From the NCBI RefSeq assembly GCF_004682055.1, contig NZ_QUZU01000003.1, positions 1-64,000 of the forward strand: a DNA stretch of 64,000 nucleotides. The letters are read 5' to 3'. Below the pieces are notes generated by a model. That model was given only the letters and a program-made list of their open reading frames with translations, ran no database searches and was not told the DNA's origin. Positions 1 to 9,609 of the stretch are shown piece by piece. The DNA is from Pseudomonas kairouanensis. GTDB taxonomy: Bacteria; Pseudomonadota; Gammaproteobacteria; Pseudomonadales; Pseudomonadaceae. The stretch's first letter is position 1. Each line of letters begins with the position of its first letter. The position numbers and the translations under genes are program-made.

Positions 1-594
1 TACACCGCGTACGGTCAGGGTGGCGCCGAGGGAACCGCGACGGCCGTTCTTGACCACATCGCCCACCAGTGTGGTGCTCGACGGTTCACCGACGATGCAC
101 CAGTCCAGGCGCTCCTTGCGGGCGGCCAGGCGCTCGATCACCGCTTTGGTGCCGTGGTGCGCCGGGCCTTCTTCGTCGCTGGTGATCAAAAAGGCCACCG
201 AGCCTTTATGGTCCGGGTAGTCGGCGACAAAACGCTCGGAGGCCACCAGCATCGCAGCCAGGCTGCCTTTCATGTCGGCGGCGCCACGCCCGCAGAGCAT
301 GCCGTTTTCATCGATCAACGCGTCGAACGGGTCGTTCTGCCAGGCCTGCACCGGGCCGGTCGGCACCACGTCGGTGTGGCCGGCAAAGCACAGCACCGGG
401 CCGTCGTGCTTGCCGTGGGTGGCCCAGAAGTTGTCCACATCTTCGATGCGCATCGGCTCCAGCGCAAAACCGGCGTCGCCCAGGCGCTGCATCATCAGCT
501 TCTGGCAATCGGCGTCGATCGGCGTCACGGAGGGGCGACGGATCAGGTCGATGGCAAGTTGAAGGGTCGGCGAAAGGTCGGCATGGGCCGTCAT
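1..594 (-). CDS. dapE: Succinyl-diaminopimelate desuccinylase, N-terminal part (runs off window)
   Basis: DapE hydrolyses N-succinyl-LL-diaminopimelate to LL-diaminopimelate and succinate in lysine and peptidoglycan precursor synthesis. The ATG at 594 follows a GGAG ribosome site, and 198 codons remain open to the window edge, so the C-terminal half is missing. Visible M20-family landmarks are the zinc-ligand motif AGHTDVVP (His about 73), GRGAADMKG (bridging Asp about 107) and SDEEGPA (catalytic Glu about 141-142). The next gene upstream on the same strand is the ndvB-like gene, the pairing also found in P. aeruginosa (PA1162-PA1163). A REP pair separates the two, so they are probably transcribed independently. 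dapD and dapC of the same pathway lie in the next 11 kb. Confidence 0.95.
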   Translation of the reverse strand, partial: MTAHADLSPTLQLAIDLIRRPSVTPIDADCQKLMMQRLGDAGFALEPMRIEDVDNFWATHGKHDGPVLCFAGHTDVVPTGPVQAWQNDPFDALIDENGMLCGRGAADMKGSLAAMLVASERFVADYPDHKGSVAFLITSDEEGPAHHGTKAVIERLAARKERLDWCIVGEPSSTTLVGDVVKNGRRGSLGATLTVRGV

Positions 595-630
595 GGAAAA
601 CTCCGGAAATCGAGGCGACAACGTTCTAAC

Positions 631-737
631 CCCTGTAGGAGCGAGCTTGCTCGCGAAAAGCCCAAGGGTGCCGCGTGCATTCTGGATGCCCGTGCCATCG
701 TTGACGGTTTTCGCGAGCAAGCTCGCTCCTACAGGGG
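631..737. repeat. REPIN (inverted REP pair), GTAGGAGCGAGC type
   Basis: CTGTAGGAGCGAGCTTGCTC at about 633 is repeated in inverted orientation at about 716-737, with roughly 60 bases between. Each arm is itself an imperfect palindrome (GAGCgaGCTTGCTC). This is the layout of Pseudomonas REP doublets (REPINs) mobilised by RAYT transposases. It belongs to a different sequence subfamily from the other REPs in the window. Confidence 0.85.
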
Positions 738-820
738 TCATCTGTAAGGTTTGCAAAACGGCCGTTATCTTATAGCAAAACGGCGACCAGAGGCCGCCGT
801 TTAGTGCATTGCGCAAGTTT

Positions 821-3412
821 TTACGCAGCGGGTGCGGGCTCCGCAGCTACCGAAGGTTTCGGCAGCGACGACAGGAACGCCATGACCAGCGCCGCCACGT
901 ACGGCAGCGACTGAACCAGCAGCATCACCACCCAGAAGCGAATGTCATTGCTCGGCAGGCCCTGCACCAGGTAGATCCCCAGCGCCGCCCCCCACAACAG
1001 CAGCATGATGAACATCTCTTCGCGGGCTTCGGAAATAGCTACCCAGAAGCCGTGGTTATCCGCGTTTTTCGGTGTACGAAAGAACGGAATACTGCTGGTG
1101 AAGAAGCCATACAGCACCGCCTTGGCGATGGTATGGGACAACGCCAGGCCAGCCAATGCGGCGCAGAACGCATCCTTGAGGTTCACGCCCACCGCACGGC
1201 GGTAGAGGAAGATGATCTTGCCTACCTTGAACACAAACAGCGCCAACGGCGGGATCGCGAAAATCAGCAACGGAGGGTCAACCCGCGTCGGCACGATGAT
1301 CATCGCCGCCGACCACAACAACGCGCCCACGGTGAAGAAGATGTTCATGCCATCGGCCACCCACGGCAACCAGCCCGCGAGGAAGTGGTAGCGCTGGCCA
1401 CGGGTCAACTCGGTGTCCTTGCCGCGCAGAAGGCTTGCGGTGTGACGCTTGATGATCTGGATCGCTCCGTAGGCCCAGCGGAAACGCTGCTTCTTGAAGT
1501 CGATAAAGGTATCGGGCATCAGGCCTTTGCCGTAGCTGTCGTGGTAATACGCGGCCGACAGGCCTTTCTCGAATACCCGTAGGCCCAGTTCGGCGTCTTC
1601 ACAGATGCACCAGTCGGCCCAGCCCAGTTCTTCGAGCACCGAGCGACGGGTCATGGTCATGGTGCCGTGCTGGATGATCGCGTCACGGTCGTTGCGCGTC
1701 ACCATACCGATATGGAAAAAGCCCTTGTATTCGGCGTAGCAGAGCTTCTTGAAGGTGCTTTCGTTCTGGTCGCGGTAGTCCTGCGGCGACTGCACCACGG
1801 CGATTTTCGGGTCGGCGAAGTGCGGCACCATGTGCTTGAGCCAGTTGGGCGACACGCAGTAGTCCGAGTCGATCACCGCGATCACTTCGGCGTCCTTGGC
1901 CGTGTGCGGGATCAGGTAGTTCAGCGCGCCACCCTTGAAGCCGGCCAGGGGCGCGACGTGGAAGAACTTGAAGCGCGGGCCCAGGGTTTCGCAGTAGTCG
2001 CGCACCGGTTCCCAAACCGCAGGGTCCTTGGTGTTGTTGTCGATGATCAGGACTTCGTAGTCCGGATAATCCAGCGCGGCCAGGGCGTCGAGGGTCTGTT
2101 TGACCATCTCCGGCGGCTCGTTGTAGCACGGCACATGGATCGACACTTTTGGGCGGTAGTCCGAATCCCCTTCCACGGGTAGGAATTCACGTCGACGTTT
2201 GTGAGTCCACACTGCTTCGGCCAGTTCATGGGCTTCGGTCAGCAGCACGATAAACACGCCAAGGGCGCCGAGGGCCAGAAGGATACCCACGGTCACACTG
2301 AACCAGGTGCTGTATTGCTGGCTGTAGTCGTAGCCGATCCACACCAGCACCGAACCGCACAGAAACGCGATAAAGGTCAGGAAGGTACGGCCACGCTGGC
2401 GCAGGGCCGAGCCGTCGATCATCAGCAGGGTCAGGGACAGCAGCGCCAGCACCACCGAACCAATGGCCAGCACGCGCCATTGCGGGATCGCCACCACCGG
2501 ACCTTCAAAATTGAATTTCTGTTGGCGTGCGCCGTTGAATACACCCCAGTACGCCCCGGCCGAGCCTTCGTCGCTGACTTTCCATGGCTGATCGAACGCT
2601 TCGATCACGAAGTAGTTGTAACCCTGGCGATTGAGTTTGTTCACCAGTGTACGTAGGTAAATTGCCTGGTCTGCTGGCGACGTTTCGTTGCCACCGCGCA
2701 TCCGGCCGTTGCTCGGCCAGCCTACCTCCGACAGCAGCAGGGGCTTTTTCGGGAACAGTTTCTTCAGGTCTTTGGCGCGGTCGAGTACGTATTGGCCGGC
2801 CTTGTCCATCGGAATGTATTCCCAGAACGGCAGGATGTGCGCGGCGATCAAATCGACGTGCTTGGCCAGCTGTGGGTTCTTTTCCCAGATGTCCCATTGC
2901 TCGGACGTCGTTACCGGCACTTTTACGGCGGCGCGAACCCGGTCCAGCAGCACGATCAGCGCCTCAGGCGTGATGTCCTTGCGGAACACCGCTTCGTTGC
3001 CGACCACCACCCGCACCACACTGCGTGAGCTGTTGGCGATTTCGATGGCGCGCTGGATTTCCCGCTCATTACGTTCCAGGTCCGGGCTGATCCAGATACC
3101 GAGGGTCACCCGCAGGCCGAATTCTTCGGCCAGTTTCGGGATGTCGCCCAGGGTGCCGTCGACCGAGTAAGTACGGATGTTGTCCGTCAGCTTGCTCATG
3201 ATCTCGAGGTCGCGGCGCATCTGCTCATCGGTGGGGAATTGGTTTTTCTGTGGGAACTGGCCTTGTTGGAACGGCGAGTAGGAAAAACCGGAGATCTGCT
3301 CTGGCCAGTTGGGGGCGGTGACCGGGCGGTTGATCAACGCCCAGAAACCGGTGAACAGCGCGGCGATTGCCAGCACGATCACCAGGTTGAGTCCAAATTT
3401 ACGCGATGCCAT
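821..3412 (-). CDS. ndvB: Bifunctional GH17 / GT2 membrane glucan synthase, NdvB-like
   Basis: Predicted 863-aa inner-membrane enzyme for periplasmic (cyclic) beta-1,3-glucans. An N-terminal anchor segment is followed by a GH17-like domain with both expected glutamates: VVVGNEAVF (Glu about 140) and [10 protein letters not shown] (Glu about 229). Two central membrane segments lead into a GT2 synthase domain with VPCYNE, IDSDY, an EDAELG acid motif and QRFRWAYG (QxxRW). Several C-terminal membrane helices follow. A GTG-type start 66 bases further upstream is possible, but the ATG at 3412 begins the conserved MASRKFGL start just before the first membrane helix. P. aeruginosa NdvB, in the same position beside dapE, makes periplasmic glucans linked to biofilm antibiotic tolerance. 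Function here is by family. Confidence 0.85.
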   Translation of the reverse strand: MASRKFGLNLVIVLAIAALFTGFWALINRPVTAPNWPEQISGFSYSPFQQGQFPQKNQFPTDEQMRRDLEIMSKLTDNIRTYSVDGTLGDIPKLAEEFGLRVTLGIWISPDLERNEREIQRAIEIANSSRSVVRVVVGNEAVFRKDITPEALIVLLDRVRAAVKVPVTTSEQWDIWEKNPQLAKHVDLIAAHILPFWEYIPMDKAGQYVLDRAKDLKKLFPKKPLLLSEVGWPSNGRMRGGNETSPADQAIYLRTLVNKLNRQGYNYFVIEAFDQPWKVSDEGSAGAYWGVFNGARQQKFNFEGPVVAIPQWRVLAIGSVVLALLSLTLLMIDGSALRQRGRTFLTFIAFLCGSVLVWIGYDYSQQYSTWFSVTVGILLALGALGVFIVLLTEAHELAEAVWTHKRRREFLPVEGDSDYRPKVSIHVPCYNEPPEMVKQTLDALAALDYPDYEVLIIDNNTKDPAVWEPVRDYCETLGPRFKFFHVAPLAGFKGGALNYLIPHTAKDAEVIAVIDSDYCVSPNWLKHMVPHFADPKIAVVQSPQDYRDQNESTFKKLCYAEYKGFFHIGMVTRNDRDAIIQHGTMTMTRRSVLEELGWADWCICEDAELGLRVFEKGLSAAYYHDSYGKGLMPDTFIDFKKQRFRWAYGAIQIIKRHTASLLRGKDTELTRGQRYHFLAGWLPWVADGMNIFFTVGALLWSAAMIIVPTRVDPPLLIFAIPPLALFVFKVGKIIFLYRRAVGVNLKDAFCAALAGLALSHTIAKAVLYGFFTSSIPFFRTPKNADNHGFWVAISEAREEMFIMLLLWGAALGIYLVQGLPSNDIRFWVVMLLVQSLPYVAALVMAFLSSLPKPSVAAEPAPAA

Positions 3413-3630
3413 GGTTATTTCGGGTTCCAAAGGGTGTGGAACGAAAAGAGGTGCCGGCTTGCGCCGAACGGCGCGCATCCTACACCGACGCTTCCCTTAA
3501 GCGTATAGCCGACAGAGAAAAGCCGGACGTTAGTCAGCGAAAGGTCATCTAAGTTCTTTACTTGTAGCTTGTCGCTTCGAACTTGTCGCTGCGTAGTCCA
3601 TAATGCGCGCCGGTTTTTGGGGTAATGGTC

Positions 3631-4440
3631 ATGAGTACAGAAGATCCACGGTTTGCAGGCGTCGCCCGCTTGTATGGCATTGAAGGCCTGGAACGCTTGA
3701 AGGCGGCGCATGTGGCGATTGTCGGCGTTGGCGGCGTGGGGTCGTGGGCGGCAGAAGCCATGGCTCGGTGTGGGGTGGGCGAGATCTCGCTGTTTGACCT
3801 GGACGATGTCTGTGTCAGTAACAGCAACCGCCAGTTGCATGCGCTGGACGGCACCGTGGGCAAACCCAAGGTCGAGGTGATGGCCGAGCGCCTGCGTGGT
3901 ATCAACCCCGATTGCACGGTGCATGCGGTGGCTGACTTCGTGACGCGCGACACCATGGCCGAATACATCACGCCCACTATCGATTGCGTGATCGACTGCA
4001 TCGACGCCGTCAACGCCAAGGCTGCGCTGATCGCCTGGTGCAAGCGCCGCAAAATCCAGATCATCACCACCGGCGGTGCTGGCGGGCAGATCGACCCGAC
4101 GTTGATTCAGGTGTGCGACCTCAACCGCACGTTCAATGACCCGCTGGCGTCGAAAGTGCGTTCAACCTTGCGCCGTGACTACGGCTTCAGCCGCACCGTG
4201 ACCCGCCACTACAGCGTGCCGTGTGTGTTCTCTACCGAGCAACTGCGCTATCCCAAGCCGGATGGCAGCATCTGCTTGCAGAAGAGTTTTGTCGGCGATG
4301 GCGTGAAGTTGGACTGCGCCGGTGGGTTTGGCGCGGTGATGATGGTCACGGCCACGTTTGGCATGGTGGCGGCGACCAAGGCGGTGGACAAAATTGTGGC
4401 CGGGGTGCGCAGGCCGTCGGAGCGGGTCAAGCCTGCCTGA
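3631..4440 (+). CDS. tcdA: tRNA threonylcarbamoyladenosine dehydratase
   Basis: A 269-aa E1/ThiF-like enzyme that uses ATP to cyclise t6A37 of ANN-decoding tRNAs to ct6A. The N terminus carries the nucleotide-binding GVGGVGSWAAEAMARCG followed by DLDDVCVSNSNRQ. The conserved IDCIDAVNAKAAL segment and a C-terminal membrane-like helix (MMVTATFGMVAA) are typical of TcdA/CsdL. An in-frame ATG lies six bases upstream (3625), but GGGG at 3619-3622 is better spaced for 3631. It converges on csdE-csdA, and in E. coli CsdL works with CsdA and CsdE, so the three form a functional neighbourhood although not one operon. Confidence 0.93.
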   Translation: MSTEDPRFAGVARLYGIEGLERLKAAHVAIVGVGGVGSWAAEAMARCGVGEISLFDLDDVCVSNSNRQLHALDGTVGKPKVEVMAERLRGINPDCTVHAVADFVTRDTMAEYITPTIDCVIDCIDAVNAKAALIAWCKRRKIQIITTGGAGGQIDPTLIQVCDLNRTFNDPLASKVRSTLRRDYGFSRTVTRHYSVPCVFSTEQLRYPKPDGSICLQKSFVGDGVKLDCAGGFGAVMMVTATFGMVAATKAVDKIVAGVRRPSERVKPA

Positions 4441-4457
4441 ACCTTGCACAATTCAAC

Positions 4458-4548
4458 ATGTGGGAGCGGGCTTGCTCGCGAATGCGGTGGTTCAGGCAAT
4501 GATGTATCGACTGACACACCGCTTTCGCGAGCAAGCCCGCTCCCACAT
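4458..4548. repeat. REPIN, ATGTGGGAGCGGGCTTGCTC type
   Basis: The arms at 4458-4482 and 4524-4548 are inverted copies of ATGTGGGAGCGGGCTTGCTC plus GCGAA. The element sits between the convergent ends of tcdA and csdE, where it could also limit read-through from both sides. Confidence 0.88.
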
Positions 4549-4962
4549 TTAGTTTTGTGTAAGGCTCAACGCCCGCATGCGCTGCAGCACTGCATTCAGG
4601 CCATTGCTTCGCGACGGTGACAGTTGGCGCGATAGGCCCAGTTGATTGAACCAGTCCGGCAGATCGACCACCTGCAACTCGGCGGCAGACAGTCCATTGA
4701 CCCGCGCCAGCAACAACGCCACCAACCCACGAATCAAGCGTGCATCGCTGGCAGCCGCAAACTGCCAATAGCCATCGCGCAAGTGCCCCACCAACCACAC
4801 CAGGCTCTCACAGCCCTGCACCAGGTTGGCGTCGACTTTATCCTCGACGGTCAAGGGTGGCATGCGCTCGCCCCATTGCATCAGCATGCGCGCGCGCTGT
4901 TCCCAACTGCCGACGGCCTGGAAGGCTTCAAGGGCCGTGGCGGCATCAACGGGCAGGCTCAT
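4549..4962 (-). CDS. csdE: SufE/CsdE-type sulfur acceptor
   Basis: A 137-aa SufE-family protein. It accepts persulfide sulfur from the cysteine desulfurase encoded just upstream and stimulates it. The acceptor cysteine lies in VQGCESLVWL, the diagnostic SufE/CsdE motif (Cys about 51). Length and fold match the family. It overlaps csdA by four bases (ATGA), so the two are translationally coupled. The partner tcdA (csdL) is convergent at its 3' end. SufE of a suf operon is the alternative, but there are no sufBCD genes here, which favours CsdE. Confidence 0.9.
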   Translation of the reverse strand: MSLPVDAATALEAFQAVGSWEQRARMLMQWGERMPPLTVEDKVDANLVQGCESLVWLVGHLRDGYWQFAAASDARLIRGLVALLLARVNGLSAAELQVVDLPDWFNQLGLSRQLSPSRSNGLNAVLQRMRALSLTQN

Positions 4963-6164
4963 CGCAGCATGTCCAGTGCCTGATCCAGCGCCTCAAAAAA
5001 GCGCTCCAGGTCATCGGAATCGTTATACAGCGCAAGCGACACGCGGATCGCCCCCGACAAGTGCATCGCCTTGAGCAACGGCATCGCACAATGATGGCCG
5101 GCACGCACGGCAATGCCCTGCTCGGTCAGCAGGTGCGCGAGGTCGGCGTTGTGTACCCCCTCGACCACAAAACTCACCAGCGCCACCTGGGGCGAGCCCA
5201 GCACCTGCACGCCATTGCGCGCCTTGAGGCCGCGCAACAGGTAGTCATGCAGCGCCGCCTCATGGGCAATCACGGCCGCCTGATCCAGCGAACTCAGGTA
5301 ATCCAGGCTGGCACCCAGGCCGATCACGCTGGCAATCGGCGGTGTACCGGCTTCGAAACCCAGGGGGGCAGGGCGAAAACTGGCGCTGTGGTAGTCGGCC
5401 AGTTGCACCATCTCGCCGCCAAACTGCCAGTGGCGCAGGTGATGCAGGGCTTCATTGCGGCCAAACATCACGCCAACGCCGTCCGGGCCGTACAGCTTGT
5501 GGCTGGAAAATACATAGAAATCGCACCCCAGGGCCTGCACGTCATGGCGGCCATGGACAATGCCTTGGGCGCCGTCGATGACCGTCAGGGCGCCATGGGG
5601 GCGCGCCAGGGCCAGCAGCGCTTCGAGGGGTTGCCAGGCCCCCAGTACGTTGGACAGCTGGCTCACCGCCAGCAGGCGAGTGCGTGGGCCGATCAACTCG
5701 GCGGCGGCGGCGAGGTCAATCACGCCGTCCTCACCCAGGGGCAGCACGATCAATTCCAGGGCGCGGCGCTTGGCCAATTGCTGCCAGGGCAGCAGGTTGG
5801 CGTGGTGTTCCAGGGCGCTGATGACAATCTCATCGCCCGCATTGAATAGATGCTCCAGGCCGTAGGCCAATAGGTTCAGCGCAGAGGTTGCGCCGTGGGT
5901 AAACACGATTTGCCCGCTGTCACCTGCGTTCAACCATTGTGCGACCTTGCTGCGGCTGTCTTCGAACGCCTGGGTCGCATGGGCCCCCGGCAAATGCTGG
6001 GCACGGTGCACATTGGCTGCGCCGTTGGCGTAGTAATGGCTGATGGCATCCAACAGGGCCTGAGGTTTTTGCGTGGTAGCGGCGTTGTCCAGATAGGTCT
6101 GGTCTTGCCGTTGCAGGGTGGCGATGGCCGGGAAATCGGCGCGCCAGGGGGAGGGCACAAGCAT
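4959..6164 (-). CDS. csdA: Cysteine desulfurase, SufS/CsdA class
   Basis: A 401-aa PLP enzyme that converts L-cysteine to alanine and an enzyme persulfide. The PLP lysine is in VFSSHKLYGPDGVG, and the nucleophilic cysteine is in VRAGHHCAMPLL. The short Cys loop places it in the class II (SufS/CsdA) group, which depends on a SufE-type partner, as encoded immediately downstream. ATG at 6164 is taken as the start; a TTG three codons upstream at 6173 is in frame but less likely. Transcribed in the same direction as dapD, about 65 bases downstream of it. Confidence 0.92.
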   Translation of the reverse strand: MLVPSPWRADFPAIATLQRQDQTYLDNAATTQKPQALLDAISHYYANGAANVHRAQHLPGAHATQAFEDSRSKVAQWLNAGDSGQIVFTHGATSALNLLAYGLEHLFNAGDEIVISALEHHANLLPWQQLAKRRALELIVLPLGEDGVIDLAAAAELIGPRTRLLAVSQLSNVLGAWQPLEALLALARPHGALTVIDGAQGIVHGRHDVQALGCDFYVFSSHKLYGPDGVGVMFGRNEALHHLRHWQFGGEMVQLADYHSASFRPAPLGFEAGTPPIASVIGLGASLDYLSSLDQAAVIAHEAALHDYLLRGLKARNGVQVLGSPQVALVSFVVEGVHNADLAHLLTEQGIAVRAGHHCAMPLLKAMHLSGAIRVSLALYNDSDDLERFFEALDQALDMLR

Positions 6165-6228
6165 GGTGGTCAAGACTCGTATAAGCGAGCCCCAGGATCG
6201 GGGCCCGCTAGTGGCATCGAGTGGCTGC

Positions 6229-7263
6229 TTAGTTGTGAGCGTGCAGCGCTTCGTTCAGTTCGATGGCCGATTTGTGGGTTTTGCATTCCACGGCACCGGT
6301 CTCGGAGTTGCGGCGGAACAGCAGGTCTGGCTGGCCGGCCAAGTCACGCGCCTTGACCACTTTGACCAGTTGGTTCTGCTCGTCCAGTAGCGCAACCTTG
6401 GTGCCGGCGGTGACGTACAGGCCAGATTCCACGGTGTTGCGGTCGCCCAACGGGATACCGATACCGGCATTGGCGCCGATCAGGCAGCCTTCGCCGACCT
6501 TGATCACGATGTTGCCGCCACCCGACAGGGTGCCCATGGTGGAGCAACCGCCGCCCAGGTCCGAACCCTTGCCGACGAACACGCCCGCCGATACACGGCC
6601 TTCGATCATGCCCGGGCCTTCGGTGCCCGCGTTGAAGTTGACGAAACCTTCGTGCATCACGGTGGTGCCTTCGCCCACGTAGGCGCCCAGGCGGATACGC
6701 GCGGCGTCAGCGATACGCACGCCGGCCGGTACCACGTAGTCGGTCATTTTCGGGAACTTGTCCACCGAGAACACTTCCAGCAACTCGCCACGCAGGCGTG
6801 CTTCCAGCTGGCGTTCGGCCAGTTCGCTGATGTCGATGGCACCCTGGCTGGTCCAGGCCACGTTCGGCAGTTGCGGGAACACACCGGCCAGGCTCAGGCC
6901 GTGAGGCTTGACCAGGCGATGGGACAGCAGGTGCAGCTTGAGGTACGCCTCAGGGGTGGAGGTCAGCGCGGCGTCTTCGGCCAGCAGGGTGGCGACCAGT
7001 GGGGTGTGGCTTTCAGCCAGGCGGCTCAGCAGGGCCGCTTGGGCCGCGTCGACGCCTTTGAGGGCGTCAGCCAATTGCAGCGCCTGGGCAACGGTGAAGG
7101 TAATGGCCTGGTTGCCTTCGGTGTAACCGAGGATCGGAGCGATCGCCGCGACGATGTCGGCCGATGGGTTGAGCAGGGGTTGTGCGTAAAACACTTCCAG
7201 CCAAGCACCTTGGCGGTTCTGAGTGCCGACGCCGAAGCCCAGGCTGAACAGGGAATTGGACAT
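6229..7263 (-). CDS. dapD: 2,3,4,5-tetrahydropyridine-2,6-dicarboxylate N-succinyltransferase
   Basis: A 344-aa enzyme that succinylates tetrahydrodipicolinate in lysine/DAP synthesis. The C-terminal half is a left-handed parallel beta helix built from hexapeptides (for example ADAARIRLGAYVGEGTTVMHEGFVNF and GCSTMGTLSGGGN). The length matches the long DapD form found in Pseudomonas and actinobacteria rather than the 274-aa enterobacterial type. A GAGGTAA ribosome site precedes the ATG. The ArsC/Spx-family gene ends 33 bases upstream in the same direction, suggesting co-transcription. Confidence 0.95.
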   Translation of the reverse strand: MSNSLFSLGFGVGTQNRQGAWLEVFYAQPLLNPSADIVAAIAPILGYTEGNQAITFTVAQALQLADALKGVDAAQAALLSRLAESHTPLVATLLAEDAALTSTPEAYLKLHLLSHRLVKPHGLSLAGVFPQLPNVAWTSQGAIDISELAERQLEARLRGELLEVFSVDKFPKMTDYVVPAGVRIADAARIRLGAYVGEGTTVMHEGFVNFNAGTEGPGMIEGRVSAGVFVGKGSDLGGGCSTMGTLSGGGNIVIKVGEGCLIGANAGIGIPLGDRNTVESGLYVTAGTKVALLDEQNQLVKVVKARDLAGQPDLLFRRNSETGAVECKTHKSAIELNEALHAHN

Positions 7264-7296
7264 GCTGTTACCTCTACAAAAATGGTAAGGGCTGGC

Positions 7297-7659
7297 CTAC
7301 TTGAGGGCCGCCGAATAAATATCTGGCTTGAAGCCAATCAGGGTTCTGTCACCGAGATCGAGCACCGGGCGCTTGATCATCGAGGGTTGTGCGAGCATCA
7401 ATTCAATGGCTTTCGACTGATCGAGATCGGCTTTGCGTTCGTCTTCGAGTTTGCGAAAGGTGGTGCCCGCACGGTTCAAAACCACCTGCCAACCGTGCTC
7501 GTTGCACCATTGGGTCAAGTGTTCGCGGTCGATACCGGCCGTTTTGTAGTCGTGGAACTCATAGCTCACAGCGTGCTCATCGAGCCAGGTGCGCGCCTTT
7601 TTCATGGTGTCGCACGCTTTGATGCCGAAAAGGTGCAACGTTTTGCTTGAAGCGGTCAA
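7297..7659 (-). CDS. ArsC/Spx-family (YffB-like) protein
   Basis: A 120-aa thioredoxin-fold protein of the ArsC/Spx superfamily, YffB branch. A single cysteine near the N terminus (FGIKACDTMKKARTWL) and the RPVLDLGDRTLIGF motif after the conserved RKLED segment are visible. TTG at 7659 is preferred as start: AAAGGGGGG lies at good spacing, and translation from it gives the usual family length. The longer frame to 7815 would add 52 residues unlike the family. YffB proteins are suggested to act as glutathione-dependent reductases; the substrate is unknown. It precedes dapD in the same direction. Confidence 0.85.
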   Translation of the reverse strand: MTASSKTLHLFGIKACDTMKKARTWLDEHAVSYEFHDYKTAGIDREHLTQWCNEHGWQVVLNRAGTTFRKLEDERKADLDQSKAIELMLAQPSMIKRPVLDLGDRTLIGFKPDIYSAALK

Positions 7660-7873
7660 GGAATTGCCCCCCTTTAAGATGCTGGAAACCAAAGGTCCGG
7701 GATTATGCCACGACCAGGCGCCCGTGGTGCCTCCCGTCATGCTGGCGTGCGACTTATGTGCAAATGCCTGTTGGCAGCCAGGCCGGTAACATAGCCGGCT
7801 AATATGGCACTTCAACTGTGCGTCGTTGCCTGATGTGTGTCGTAGTAAGTCGATTGTCCGGGAAACCCGCTTT

Positions 7874-9520
7874 ATGCAAACCGCCTACACCGTTCTTATC
7901 CTGCTGATGCTGGTCAGCGTTTCGCGTCTGGTCGGGCGTGTCATCCCTCTGCCGTTGCCTCTGGTGCAGATCGCGGCCGGTGCCTTGCTGGCCTGGCCCA
8001 CCTTGGGCCTGCATGTGGCGCTGGACCCGGAGTTGTTCCTGTTTCTGTTCCTGCCGCCGCTGCTGTTCTCCGATGGCTGGCGTATGCCCAAGCGCGAATT
8101 GTGGCGGCTGCGCGGGCCCATCCTGACGCTGGCGGTGGGGTTGGTGCTGTTCACGGTGGTCGGCGCGGGTTACTTCATTCACTGGATTTTGCCTACGATC
8201 CCGCTGCCGGTGGCCTTCGCCCTGGCGGCGGTGCTGTCGCCGACGGATGCCGTGGCGGTGTCGGCCATTTCCCAGAACCGCCTGCCCACGCCCTTGATGC
8301 ATATGCTGCAGGGCGAAGCGTTGATGAACGATGCTTCGGGTCTGGTGACCTTCAAGTTCGCCTTGGCAGCGGCGTTGACCGGGGTGTTTTCCCTGGCGGA
8401 TGCCAGCCTAACGTTCGTGCTGGTCGCAGTGGGCGGCCTGGCGGTGGGTGTGGCGCTTAGCTGGTTGGTGGGCCGCTTGCGCGCCTGGATGATCGCCCGT
8501 GGCTGGGACGACCCGGCGACTCACGTTGTGTTCATGTTGCTGCTGCCGTTTGCCGCCTATGTGCTGGCTGAACGCCTAGGGGCGTCTGGCATTCTCTCGG
8601 CGGTGGCGGCGGGCATGATGCAAAGCTGGCTCGACCTGCTGCCGCGCCAGACCAGTACGCGCCTGCTCAACCGCAGTGTTTGGTCGTTGCTGGAGTTTTC
8701 CTTCAATGGCTTGATCTTCCTGCTGCTGGGCTTGCAACTGCCGGACATCATCAAGGCCGTGGTGAGTCACGAGCCAACCCTGTGGCCGACCCTGTTCTAT
8801 CGTTGCCTGGATGTGATCGCGATCTTCCTGGTGTTGGTGCTGCTGCGGTTTATCTGGGTGCAAAGCATCTGGCGCCTGTCGGGCTTACTGCGCAAGCTGC
8901 GTGGGAAAAGTGAACTGACCCTGGTGCCCACCGCACGCTCCTGCTGGCTGCTGACCGTCGGTGGCGTGCGCGGTGCGGTGACCCTGGCCGGTGTGATGTC
9001 GGTGCCGTTGCTGCTGGCGCCGGGCCAGGACTTCCCTGAGCGCGACTTGCTGATCTTTATTGCGGCCGGGGTGATCCTGCTGTCGCTGGTTGCCGCGTGC
9101 GTCGCCTTGCCCCTGCTGTTGCGTGGCATCGAGAAAAGCCCGGATGAAAAACGCCATAACGAAGTGCGTGAGGCCTGGAAGAAGACTGCGGTCGCAGCGA
9201 TCCACGCGCTTGAAGCCGAAGAGCCCGCAGAAGCGGAAACCCAGGACGCCGCCCAGGCCGCGCTCGCCGCTGAGTTGAAGGCACGGCTGATGTCGGAATA
9301 CCGCCATCAATTGGAGGTGTTCAACGACTCGGCCGAGGCCCAGGCCCTGGCACAGCAGATGGACCTGCTTGAACGCAAATTGCGCCTCAAGGCCCTGCGG
9401 GCACAGCGCTTGGAGTTGTATAGCTTAAGCCGTCATCACCAGATTGGTGATGACGTTTTGCGCGAGGTGTTGGCGGAGTTGGATATGAGTGAGGCGAATC
9501 TTGGGACAGCGAAGGCATGA
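7874..9520 (+). CDS. Na+/H+ antiporter, CPA1 (NhaP/YjcE) family
   Basis: A 548-aa inner-membrane cation/proton antiporter. About 12 hydrophobic segments occupy the first 400 residues. The conserved ALAAVLSPTDAVAV motif (transport aspartate) and NDASGLV motif mark the CPA1 core. A charged cytoplasmic tail of about 120 residues, rich in Ala, Glu and Leu and probably helical, follows. ATG at 7874 begins the hydrophobic N terminus; the frame extends 16 codons further upstream but that stretch is charged. Ion specificity cannot be read from sequence. In P. aeruginosa an antiporter also lies between dapD and dapC. Confidence 0.88.
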   Translation: MQTAYTVLILLMLVSVSRLVGRVIPLPLPLVQIAAGALLAWPTLGLHVALDPELFLFLFLPPLLFSDGWRMPKRELWRLRGPILTLAVGLVLFTVVGAGYFIHWILPTIPLPVAFALAAVLSPTDAVAVSAISQNRLPTPLMHMLQGEALMNDASGLVTFKFALAAALTGVFSLADASLTFVLVAVGGLAVGVALSWLVGRLRAWMIARGWDDPATHVVFMLLLPFAAYVLAERLGASGILSAVAAGMMQSWLDLLPRQTSTRLLNRSVWSLLEFSFNGLIFLLLGLQLPDIIKAVVSHEPTLWPTLFYRCLDVIAIFLVLVLLRFIWVQSIWRLSGLLRKLRGKSELTLVPTARSCWLLTVGGVRGAVTLAGVMSVPLLLAPGQDFPERDLLIFIAAGVILLSLVAACVALPLLLRGIEKSPDEKRHNEVREAWKKTAVAAIHALEAEEPAEAETQDAAQAALAAELKARLMSEYRHQLEVFNDSAEAQALAQQMDLLERKLRLKALRAQRLELYSLSRHHQIGDDVLREVLAELDMSEANLGTAKA

Positions 9521-9609
9521 TCGATGTAGGGTCTGAATTTTCGGACATTTCCCCCTTCCCTGAGACGAAGTCTGCCGTTGTCGAGCGGTGTAACAGGTCA
9601 GTGTTGAGA

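Noticed and set aside
31..60. Second hrp-box-like match (GGAACC...CCACATC)
   Set aside because: Spacer is 17 bases, the last position is C rather than A, and it lies inside dapE with no downstream gene on that strand.
631..737. Repeated palindromes considered as CRISPR
   Set aside because: Each locus has only two inverted copies, not an array of direct repeats with regular spacers, and no cas gene is present; they are REPINs.
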